Shown here piece after piece: positions 1-6,877 of a stretch of 64,000 nt of DNA. This stretch comes from Cellulophaga omnivescoria. Lineage in GTDB: Bacteria > Bacteroidota > Bacteroidia > Flavobacteriales > Flavobacteriaceae. How positions within the stretch are numbered: the stretch's first letter is position 1; each line of letters starts with the position of its first letter. The notes under the pieces were generated by a model, which worked only from the letters and a program-made list of their open reading frames with translations, searched no databases and had not been told where the DNA came from. The stretch is from contig NZ_MDDP01000018.1 in the NCBI RefSeq assembly GCF_001999725.1, positions 42,794-106,793 on the forward strand, in the 5' to 3' direction. The position numbers were made by a program, and so were the translations under genes.

Positions 1-1487
1 GGTTGCTCTACACCAATTAATTTTAAAATTGTAGGTGCTATATCTCCTAAAACACCGTCATTAATTTGTTTTAATTCTTTGTCTACCAAAATTAGTGGTA
101 CAGGATTGGTTGTATGTGCAGTGTTGGGGCTGCCATCTGGGTTTATCATAGTCTCGCAATTACCGTGATCTGCAATCACAATAGTGGTGTAATCATTTTT
201 TAAACCAGTTGTAATAACTGATTCCGCGCAACTATCTACAGTTTCGCAGGCTTTTATTGCAGCTTGCATATCTCCTGTATGGCCTACCATATCTGGATTA
301 GCAAAGTTTAAGCAAACAAAATCTGCTTCTCCTTTTTCTAACTCGGGTATTATGGCATCTCTAATATCAAAAGCACTCATTTCTGGTTGTAAATCATACG
401 TTGCAACTTTTGGAGACGGACATAAAATGCGTTGTTCTCCATCAAAAGGAACCTCTCTACCTCCGTTGAAGAAAAAAGTAACGTGAGGATATTTTTCTGT
501 TTCTGCAATACGAATTTGCTTTTTTCCTGCTTTAGATAAAACTTCACCTAAAGTTTCATCAATATTTGCTTTATCGTAAATAACGTGCACATTTTTATAG
601 GCTTCGTTATAATTTGTCATTGTAACATAATACAATTTTAAAGGATGTGTATTGTATTCATGAAACATATCTTGGCTTAACATTTCTGTAAGTTCTCTAC
701 CGCGGTCTGTTCTAAAATTAAAGAAAATAACAACGTCATCTTCTTGTATTTTAGCTGCAGGAGTACCATTTTCATCTGTTACAACAATTGGCTTAACAAA
801 CTCATCTGTAACATCGTTATCATAGCTATCTTGTATAGCTTGCTCTATATTGTTGGTTTTTGTACCGGCATTATTAACTAATAAGTCATATGCCAATTTA
901 ACACGCTCCCAACGTTTATCTCTGTCCATAGCGTAGTAACGACCAATAACACTTGCTAATTTGGTGTTTTTATCTTTGCAAAAGGTAATAATATCATTTA
1001 CGTAGCTTTTACCACTTTTAGGATCAACATCTCTTCCGTCTGTAAAAGCATGTATAAAAGATTTTTCTATACCATAACTTTGTGCCGCGCTAATTAGTCC
1101 TTTTAAATGTGATGTGTGTGAGTGCACACCACCATTACTTAAAAGTCCTAAAAAATGTACAGCTTTATTATTTTCTTTGGCGTATTTAAAGGCATTTTTA
1201 ACTACTTCTTCATCCTTAAGAGTATTTTCTTTAACAGCTAAATTAATTTTAGCTAAATCTTGATAAACAATGCGGCCAGCACCAAGGTTCATGTGTCCAA
1301 CTTCACTGTTACCCATTTGTCCTTCTGGTAAACCAACATTCATTCCATCGGTTAATAAATTAGCATTTGCATATTTGCTATACAAACTATCTATAAAAGG
1401 AGTATTTGCGTTTTCTATGGCCGAGATTTTAGGGTCTGGAGATTTACCCCATCCATCTAAAATCATTAAAATAACTTTTTTGTTCAT
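1..1487 (-). CDS. gpmI: 2,3-bisphosphoglycerate-independent phosphoglycerate mutase, 3' end cut by window
   Basis: Interconverts 3- and 2-phosphoglycerate in cytosolic glycolysis and gluconeogenesis. The frame is open from the ATG at 1485-1487 to base 1, giving about 495 codons; the family is usually about 505-515 aa, so only a few C-terminal residues are missing. Visible motifs are DGWG (residues 11-14), NSEVGH with the phosphorylated Ser near residue 61, and DMVGHTGD and ADHGNCE near residues 400-445, which are the metal-ligand signatures of the alkaline-phosphatase superfamily. The last readable residues are GVEQ. A TATTTTTG element lies 21 bases upstream of the ATG. Family assignment is secure; the stop codon is outside the window. 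Confidence 0.96.
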   Translation of the reverse strand, partial: MNKKVILMILDGWGKSPDPKISAIENANTPFIDSLYSKYANANLLTDGMNVGLPEGQMGNSEVGHMNLGAGRIVYQDLAKINLAVKENTLKDEEVVKNAFKYAKENNKAVHFLGLLSNGGVHSHTSHLKGLISAAQSYGIEKSFIHAFTDGRDVDPKSGKSYVNDIITFCKDKNTKLASVIGRYYAMDRDKRWERVKLAYDLLVNNAGTKTNNIEQAIQDSYDNDVTDEFVKPIVVTDENGTPAAKIQEDDVVIFFNFRTDRGRELTEMLSQDMFHEYNTHPLKLYYVTMTNYNEAYKNVHVIYDKANIDETLGEVLSKAGKKQIRIAETEKYPHVTFFFNGGREVPFDGEQRILCPSPKVATYDLQPEMSAFDIRDAIIPELEKGEADFVCLNFANPDMVGHTGDMQAAIKACETVDSCAESVITTGLKNDYTTIVIADHGNCETMINPDGSPNTAHTTNPVPLILVDKELKQINDGVLGDIAPTILKLIGVEQ

Positions 1488-1507
1488 CTTCTTATTTTTT
1501 TGCTACT

Positions 1508-1515
1508 CAAAAATA
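1508..1515 (-). promoter_or_regulatory. Candidate -7 element for gpmI
   Basis: TATTTTTG on the minus strand fits the Bacteroidetes -7 consensus TAnnTTTG and lies 20 bases before the gpmI ATG. No TTG is found at the usual 17-23 base spacing, so this rests on one box. Confidence 0.4.
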
Positions 1516-1725
1516 GCACCAATTATTAAGTTTTACAGCTAACTGGCTTGTCTTTTTTTTATTTTTTAGAAAGTGTTAACGTATTGGTTTAACTAAAACG
1601 ATATCGTATCTGTAAACGCTTGTTAAAATTATGTTATAATCATTTTTTACTGAAACATAAGCTATTAAAGGTCGTCTTTATTTGTGTATATAATTCATCA
1701 AATAAATCAGAAAACAACAATCATC

Positions 1726-2154
1726 ATGAAAACAACAATTTTAGTTTTTGCAGCAGTTTTAGTTGCAGCAACAACAGTAGTAAAAGCAAATGTTATTAAT
1801 AGTATACAACCAAACTACAGGGTAGAGGAGGTTAAAATTGAGGTAGTAAGTCCTTTTTGTTTAGCTATTTTAAAGGGCGATGTAGAAACAGTGCGTAAGT
1901 TAATAGAGTTTGGAGTAGATGTAAATGAAAAGTCTAACGGAATGACACCTGCTATATTTGCTGCGCGTTACAATAAAGTAGAAATTTTAGAAATACTTGT
2001 AGCCAATGGTGCAGATTTAAGAATTAAGTGTGATAAAGGGCGTACAATAATGAAGCACGCAGAATTATCTAACGCAAAAGAAACTATAGCTTTTTTAGGG
2101 CAAGTAGCTAAAGAAAAAAAGTTGGCAAGAAAAAATAAAAGAAAAAGAAAGTAG
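1726..2154 (+). CDS. Secreted small ankyrin-repeat protein
   Basis: A 142-aa protein starting at ATG 1726. A GTG at 1684 would extend it, but it would put 14 residues in front of an ordinary signal peptide (MKTTILVFAAVLVAATTVVKA), so the ATG is preferred. After cleavage there are about two ankyrin repeats: residues near 45-75 (GDVETVRKLIEFGVDVNEKS, then MTPAIFAARY) and 78-110 (NKVEILEILVANGADLRIKC). The C-terminus is strongly basic (KKLARKNKRKRK). Ankyrin repeats mediate protein contacts; partner and role are unknown. An exported ankyrin protein would act in the periplasm or envelope. It is monocistronic and followed by an intrinsic terminator. Confidence 0.85.
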   Translation: MKTTILVFAAVLVAATTVVKANVINSIQPNYRVEEVKIEVVSPFCLAILKGDVETVRKLIEFGVDVNEKSNGMTPAIFAARYNKVEILEILVANGADLRIKCDKGRTIMKHAELSNAKETIAFLGQVAKEKKLARKNKRKRK

Positions 2155-2177
2155 AGTTCATCCAACAATCATCAACC

Positions 2178-2213
2178 AAAAAATCCCTTTAATTAAAATT
2201 AAAGGGATTTTTT
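2178..2213 (+). terminator. Intrinsic terminator after ankyrin gene
   Basis: AAAAAATCCCTTTAATT pairs with AATTAAAGGGATTTTTT about 25 bases past the stop, ending in a run of six T. A-rich and T-rich flanks mean it could work in both directions and also serve the minus-strand gene at 2256-2423. Confidence 0.85.
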
Positions 2214-2255
2214 AATGCTGATACTTTATAAATGTTCTCGTAAAAAGTATTTTTC

Positions 2256-2423
2256 CTAAAATCTAAACCCTGTAAATGCTCTGTATAAAAAAGCATAAAC
2301 AGTAATAGATATTAATGCAAAGCAAAAAAATGAATATGCTTTTAATAAAACAACAGCAAGTATTGGTCTGCAATTGTCAAATGCACTTAAATAAAGTCTT
2401 TTGTATTCTAGTAGCCTTCCCAT
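2256..2423 (-). CDS. Small membrane protein, DUF6747-like (55 aa)
   Basis: A 55-codon ORF on the minus strand, ATG at 2421-2423 and TAG at 2256-2258, below common length cut-offs. The protein starts MGRLLEYKRLYLSAFDNCRP, followed by one hydrophobic segment at about residues 21-46 (VVLLKAYSFFCFALISITVY) and a short tail YRAFTGFRF. This layout (short polar N-terminus, one transmembrane helix with aromatic residues, Y-R-x-x-T-G-F tail) resembles what I remember of the small flavobacterial family DUF6747; that link is from memory. It fills an otherwise empty 390-bp gap. The plus-strand ORF at 2315-2509 has no such features. Function is unknown. Confidence 0.65.
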   Translation of the reverse strand: MGRLLEYKRLYLSAFDNCRPILAVVLLKAYSFFCFALISITVYAFLYRAFTGFRF

Positions 2424-2509
2424 ATAGTCTCTTTTTTAGAATTAATATTCTCAAAGCTATAATGGTTAAAAACAATGAGTTAGGCTTGGGGTGCTACAAA
2501 ATTAAATAA

Positions 2510-2539
2510 AAATAACGAGATTAAAATGCATTTCATCGA
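2510..2539 (-). terminator. Weak terminator-like hairpin after M48 gene
   Basis: On the minus strand AAATAAC pairs with GTTATTT and is followed by TTATTT, just past the stop at 2544. The stem is short and A/T-rich with a long loop, so support is modest. Confidence 0.35.
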
Positions 2540-2543
2540 ATAG

Positions 2544-3311
2544 TTATTTTTTGTTTTTATATTTTTTTATTGCCTCCTTTATTTTCTCTATTCTATTTTC
2601 TGGATCTGGGTGTGTGCTTTGAAATTCTGGCTGTCTGTTTGGCCCTGCAGCTGCTTTTAAAATTTTCATTACAGTTATCATTTCTTCAGGGTTGTAACCA
2701 GACTGTATCATAAATAATACGCCAAGTTCATCACTCTCTAATTCATCACCACGACCATTTGTAAGTAGTGTTTTTTGACCAATTCCATTAACTAAGCCTC
2801 CCATATCTGCACCAACAGATGCCCCTGTAGATAATGTTTGCCAAAAATTGCTATCTGCTATACGCTCTGCAGAGTGCCTGCCAATTACGTGTCCTATTTC
2901 ATGGCCTAATACTCCAGCTAATTGTGCTTCGTTAAGCTTAGAGAATAGGGCATAGGTAATAAATATTTGTCCGCCTGGGAGGGCAAATGCATTTATTGTA
3001 TTTTCATCTGCCAGTAAATGAAATTCATACCTGTAGGGTGTATCTTTTGCAATACTATTTTGTACTAACTTATTACCCACAGCATCTACAAAACTTTGTA
3101 GTTTTTGATCTGGATACAAACCACCGTGCTGTTGTGCCATTTGCGGAGCACTTTGCAAACCAATAGCAATTTCTTGATTTGCATCCATATTAATATTTTG
3201 TACCCTACCTGTGTATGGATTTTCTTCCTTGTTACTGCAACGTTGAATGTAAGCAAAAGCAACAATAGCAAGTCCTATAAGTATTCTAATTTTCCAATTT
3301 CCTCTTCTCAT
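2544..3311 (-). CDS. M48-family metalloprotease, probable lipoprotein
   Basis: Zinc metalloprotease of the M48 (LoiP/YggG-like) family, expected in the periplasm or on a membrane for protein quality control. It is 255 aa. The zinc site is HEIGH at residues 137-141, and the third ligand sits in ELESD (E190-D194, the ExxxD pattern). The N-terminus has a hydrophobic stretch at residues 9-21 followed by Cys25 (YIQRCSNKEEN), consistent with a lipoprotein or signal anchor. The upstream gene ends 46 bp away and the gap holds an inverted repeat, so co-transcription with the M15 gene is possible. Family is secure; substrate is unknown. Confidence 0.92.
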   Translation of the reverse strand: MRRGNWKIRILIGLAIVAFAYIQRCSNKEENPYTGRVQNINMDANQEIAIGLQSAPQMAQQHGGLYPDQKLQSFVDAVGNKLVQNSIAKDTPYRYEFHLLADENTINAFALPGGQIFITYALFSKLNEAQLAGVLGHEIGHVIGRHSAERIADSNFWQTLSTGASVGADMGGLVNGIGQKTLLTNGRGDELESDELGVLFMIQSGYNPEEMITVMKILKAAAGPNRQPEFQSTHPDPENRIEKIKEAIKKYKNKK

Positions 3312-3320
3312 TATAGTTTA

Positions 3321-3347
3321 ATCTTGGTTAGTTTTAAAAACCAAGAT
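3321..3347. repeat. Inverted repeat in leader of M48 gene
   Basis: ATCTTGGTT at 3321-3329 and AACCAAGAT at 3339-3347, 9-base arms with a 9-base spacer, lying 10 bases upstream of the M48 start. No U-tract follows on either strand, so an operator or mRNA hairpin is as likely as a terminator. Confidence 0.5.
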
Positions 3348-3357
3348 ACAAAAAGAG

Positions 3358-4104
3358 TTATAAAAGCTCTGGATTAATATCTAAAATATTGTTTACAATG
3401 TATGATTTTAGAAAGCCAGCTGTAAAGTGTTCACCACCTAAAAGACCTTGGTCTTTTACCAGTCTCATAATGTTTTTACCTCTAAACTGTTCTAGCATGG
3501 GTTTAGAAATTGGTGCATAGCTGTAGTGCCAAGGCTCGTACTTAAAACCTCTTCTTTTTTTATCATTTGTATACACCAAATAAAAGCCAAAATCATTAGC
3601 ATTTTGGTCCATCCACTTTTTTAAATCTTCAAAAGGTCCACCTTCTTCAAACTTTTTAGGAACTAAAACGTCTCCACTTGTTTTTTGATATCCATCTATA
3701 ATATCAATGTCAGTGCCCCAATGGTGTCTGCTTGTGCCAGGTATTGTAGAGTATTCAATAATTTTGTCAATTGCATTAAGTGGTTTCATTTTTTGATCGT
3801 CTGTATATTTTAAATACTTACGTTCCCAAATACCCTCTTGCCTGTAGTAATCTCTGTAGCTAGATACTATTTTTAAATCTATACCAGCACTGTAAGCAGC
3901 AACTTTCATTTTTTTAAATGCATCATGAGCTTCCTTTCTAAGGTTAATTCCTTTGCCATACAAATCAATATCTGCTTTACCCATTAACTCTTCAATAGAA
4001 TAGGTAACTTCTTCTTCTTGCTCTTTGGCAAAAATAAGATGTGGAGCCGTTAATGCGGCAGCACCTAAAATTCCGGTTTTAAGAATAAATGATCTTCTTT
4101 GCAT
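3358..4104 (-). CDS. M15-family D,D-carboxypeptidase-like peptidase, Tat signal
   Basis: VanY-like zinc peptidase of family M15, expected to trim peptidoglycan stem peptides. It is 248 aa. The N-terminus MQRRSFILKTG followed by AALTAPHLIFA is a twin-arginine (Tat) signal, so the enzyme would be exported folded, with metal already bound. The metal site appears as SRHHWGTDIDI (likely ligands H127 and D134) and EPWHYSY near residue 193; SSYRDYYRQ near residue 81 is also family-typical. It lies 5 bp downstream of the GNAT gene. A tatA gene lies at 26140-26421. Confident on family; the D,D-carboxypeptidase activity is inferred. Confidence 0.9.
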   Translation of the reverse strand: MQRRSFILKTGILGAAALTAPHLIFAKEQEEEVTYSIEELMGKADIDLYGKGINLRKEAHDAFKKMKVAAYSAGIDLKIVSSYRDYYRQEGIWERKYLKYTDDQKMKPLNAIDKIIEYSTIPGTSRHHWGTDIDIIDGYQKTSGDVLVPKKFEEGGPFEDLKKWMDQNANDFGFYLVYTNDKKRRGFKYEPWHYSYAPISKPMLEQFRGKNIMRLVKDQGLLGGEHFTAGFLKSYIVNNILDINPELL

Positions 4105-4109
4105 AACTT

Positions 4110-4562
4110 TTAATTTAATTTTTTAAACATAACCATATGAGGTCCTACATTTTGTATGTCAAAAATGTTGCCACTTTTTTTATAACCGCATTTTTGGTAA
4201 AAAGGAATAGCGCTTTCTCTGGCATTCATCCATAATAATAAAACGCCTTTTTCTTTTAAAATTGTTTCTGCGTAGTGAATAATTTTTTTGCCAAGTCCTT
4301 TGCCTTGGTACTTGTTAGCAATGGCCATACCTCTAAGTTGGTAAGCAAAAACATCTAAAATAGTTGTGTTGTTTGCTTTTAGTAGACTTGCTACGCCAAC
4401 TAAAGTGTTGTTTGTGTAAACTCCTATATGAAAAGTTGTATCTCTATTATCTCCATTAAATTCACAGGATGATAAAGGCTTTCCATTCCTTAAAACAGGG
4501 TGTCTTACAGTATATGTTTCTTTTGCAGAAATTAATTTAAAAACAAGTTGGTTATGGTTCAT
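4110..4562 (-). CDS. GNAT-family N-acetyltransferase
   Basis: About 150 aa, starting MNHNQLVFKLISAKETYTVR. Adjacent ATGs at 4562 and 4565 both fit; an ORF start at 4592 adds a tail (MPYTFFLDCM) with no family support. The acetyl-CoA binding motif A is ANKYQGKGLGKKIIHYAE near residues 82-100 (Q/RxxGxG/A core), and ARESAIPFYQKCGYKKSG near residues 115-132 is the classical GNAT motif B with the FY..GF/Y pattern. The acceptor substrate cannot be told. It precedes the M15 peptidase by 5 bp on the same strand, suggesting co-transcription. Confidence 0.9.
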   Translation of the reverse strand: MNHNQLVFKLISAKETYTVRHPVLRNGKPLSSCEFNGDNRDTTFHIGVYTNNTLVGVASLLKANNTTILDVFAYQLRGMAIANKYQGKGLGKKIIHYAETILKEKGVLLLWMNARESAIPFYQKCGYKKSGNIFDIQNVGPHMVMFKKLN

Positions 4563-4601
4563 CATACAATCTAAAAAAAAGGTGTATGGCAAAAGTACGT
4601 A

Positions 4602-5750
4602 TTATTGATTTCCTAAATAGATGTATCCTTGGTGTATAATATTAACATCTTGTAAATTTAATATATAAAAGTATACACCGTCTGGTAAAGCACTGCCAGC
4701 TTTTACAACCCCACGCACATTAGAGGTACCTCCAAAAGTATTATCATAACTATCTCTATCATAAACAATTCTTCCCCATCTACTATAAATTTTTAGATTG
4801 TTATTTTTTGGAGATAAAGAAACCTCTTTAAAGTGTAGAAAATCATTTACACCATCATTATTTGGAGATACAAAATAGTTTTCAAAATTAGTAGAAATAG
4901 CACTTAAACTACTCCCAAAGGTAACTATATCATAATTATTTGGCACAAAAGTGTCTGATGTTATAGAACCAGAACTAAAGTTTCCGCTTATTTCTGTATT
5001 GCCTAGATTTTCCCAAATATTTAATGTTTTGTTCCATCCTACAATACGTAAATCTTCAATAGTATCAGTAAAACTGTTTATATTACTATCAATATCCCAA
5101 GTTAATGTAATTTTAGAGTTGGTATCTGCTTCTAGGTGCCAAAATTCATAGGTGCTGACAGCGGTTAAAATATCAGCAAAATTGTTGGTATTAAAGCTTT
5201 TTGTAAATGTAGAAGGAGCGTTGGGATCTTCGTAAAAGTAAGCACTTTTTGCGGTGTTGTTGCTTGTTTCAGAATCTATATAAAGAGGTCTAATTTTATT
5301 TTGATATCCAATTGGGAAACTAAAATTATGCTTTTCTGTAATTGCAGCATATCCATCAACCTTTGTAAGGTTAGCATCGCCATTATAAAATGCGTAATTT
5401 ATAAAATCTAAATTAATATCGGTTGTATTTCTAGGGGTAACAATGTCTCCTAAAATAAAGTTACTATTGTTTGTAATGCCTACAGCTACATTTAAAAATA
5501 AATCGTTTGTTACAACAATTTCCATATCTTTAAAGACAGGTTTAAAAGCTCCAGAAATGGTTCTGGTATTGTCACTATAAAAACCAGCTAAACCTTCGTT
5601 TTGGTCAAAATTTCCATCGTTTGCCAAATCAATATGAAAACCAATTTGCCCATCATTAAAAATTTTTATGTTTCCTGTATTATGTACTATGTTTTGTGAT
5701 GATAGTAAGCAGGAAAAACTTAAACAGATATAGAAAAGTATTTGTTTCAT
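4602..5750 (-). CDS. T9SS type B secreted protein, partner of fibre gene 5753-6673
   Basis: Start taken at MKQILFYICLSFSCLLSSQ (ATG 5748-5750), a clear signal peptide; the upstream extension MATNTII is unlikely. About 382 aa. Residues near 20-285 form a domain shared with the paralogue at 14208-15365 (common segments: FDQN, SGAF.PVF.D.E, FYEDPN.PSTF..SFNTN, V.T.EFW, FVPN.Y). Residues 290-382 form a gliding-motility-associated C-terminal domain: YFVSPNNDGVNDF, LKIYSRWGRIVYD, DGVYFYILNLQD, the T9SS type B sorting signal that drives export across the outer membrane. It starts 2 bp after the stop of the fibre-like gene 5753-6673, so translation is probably coupled. Function beyond secretion is unknown. 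Confidence 0.85.
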   Translation of the reverse strand: MKQILFYICLSFSCLLSSQNIVHNTGNIKIFNDGQIGFHIDLANDGNFDQNEGLAGFYSDNTRTISGAFKPVFKDMEIVVTNDLFLNVAVGITNNSNFILGDIVTPRNTTDINLDFINYAFYNGDANLTKVDGYAAITEKHNFSFPIGYQNKIRPLYIDSETSNNTAKSAYFYEDPNAPSTFTKSFNTNNFADILTAVSTYEFWHLEADTNSKITLTWDIDSNINSFTDTIEDLRIVGWNKTLNIWENLGNTEISGNFSSGSITSDTFVPNNYDIVTFGSSLSAISTNFENYFVSPNNDGVNDFLHFKEVSLSPKNNNLKIYSRWGRIVYDRDSYDNTFGGTSNVRGVVKAGSALPDGVYFYILNLQDVNIIHQGYIYLGNQ

Positions 5751-5752
5751 TA

Positions 5753-6673
5753 TTATTGTATTTGTTGCCAATCTGTGCCATCACTCTGTAGCCAAATTGT
5801 TTTTAAACTTAATATAACGTTTATATTAGCACCTACTAAATCTTTGTAAGTACTAATTGTTGCTGTTAATGTTAGAGTGTTTGGGTTTTTAATTACATAA
5901 ATTCTTCCTTTGCACGTAGAAGCATCCGGTAATGTTATGTTATGTGCCCCGCCTAAAATTATAGTATGGTGAGTTTCGTTTAAAGTTAAATCTCCAGTGG
6001 TAACATCTATAGCCGTAGAAACAGAACCTTTAACTTCTAGGGTTGAATGGACATTATCGCCTGAATATGCTAAATCTTCTGGTAAGTTAAAACCAATACC
6101 CAAACGGTCGCTAATTAAAACTTGGGAGTTGGTAGAATTGTATTTGTCTATACGAATAGCTTCCTTATTACCTACAGTAAAATTAAGTTCGTTAGTAGCT
6201 GTTCTATACATACCTGTATCTGTATCTCCATTAAATCTATATGATGGTTCACCTTGGTTTCCATCACTGTTTAATAAGCCAGCGCTTCGTATTGCGCCAC
6301 TAACTTGTAATTTGTTTGTAGGGGTGTTAGTTCCAATTCCTAGCCTGTTATTTGTATTGTTCCAATAAATTTGATTGTTATCCTCTTCAGGTTCTCCAAA
6401 TGAATTGGTATATAAAATTGAACCGGGGGTATAGGTTGCGGGTAGTAAATCTGTGATATCTGGAATTTTTTGCCATACAGTGGCGTTGTATAAATAGATG
6501 CGTTTTTCATCTGTATTATACAAAATTGAACCTTCTAAAGAGCCTGTTATTCCGCTTATTTCTGCAGAAGTTGCACTAGTAAGTCCTAATAATAAATTAG
6601 GGTCTATTTGGCCGTAACACATTACTATTGGTGATAGCAACATTAGTTTGAATATTATTTTTTTCATCATCAT
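5753..6673 (-). CDS. Short fibre-like secreted protein (about 306 aa)
   Basis: Three tandem ATGs (6673, 6670, 6667) precede KKIIFKLMLLSPIVMCYGQ, a signal peptide; the third ATG is perhaps most likely. Residues about 44-72 (GSILYNTDEKRIYLYNATVW) match the N-terminal cap module of the two larger fibre proteins. Residues 105-185 contain NRLGIGTNTPTNKLQVSGAI and DTGMYRTATNELNFTVGN, segments typical of phage-tail-fibre-like and Bacteroidetes surface proteins and shared with the 999-aa protein (GTNAPGTNKLRVDGVI). It has no T9SS sorting domain of its own. The T9SS type B partner follows after 2 bp. A role as a surface fibre or adhesin is inference. Confidence 0.75.
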   Translation of the reverse strand: MMMKKIIFKLMLLSPIVMCYGQIDPNLLLGLTSATSAEISGITGSLEGSILYNTDEKRIYLYNATVWQKIPDITDLLPATYTPGSILYTNSFGEPEEDNNQIYWNNTNNRLGIGTNTPTNKLQVSGAIRSAGLLNSDGNQGEPSYRFNGDTDTGMYRTATNELNFTVGNKEAIRIDKYNSTNSQVLISDRLGIGFNLPEDLAYSGDNVHSTLEVKGSVSTAIDVTTGDLTLNETHHTIILGGAHNITLPDASTCKGRIYVIKNPNTLTLTATISTYKDLVGANINVILSLKTIWLQSDGTDWQQIQ

Positions 6674-6877
6674 TAAATTATTGGTTTTGTCTATTTCTTA
6701 AAGCATACTAGTCTGCTATTGGTTGTTGATTTGTAACTAGTATTAAGAAGTAGAAGTTTGTTTAATTTGATGAATTACTTGGGGAACTAAAAGTAACTCG
6801 GTTTTTTGATTATAGATTTGAATTTTAAGGGTTAAACTTTATTTTGATTGTCTTTATATTTTACCTTTTAGTTATTT

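Noticed and set aside
2315..2509. 64-codon plus-strand ORF in the gap after the ankyrin gene
   Set aside because: No start context or recognisable features; the 55-codon minus-strand frame in the same place has a clear membrane helix.
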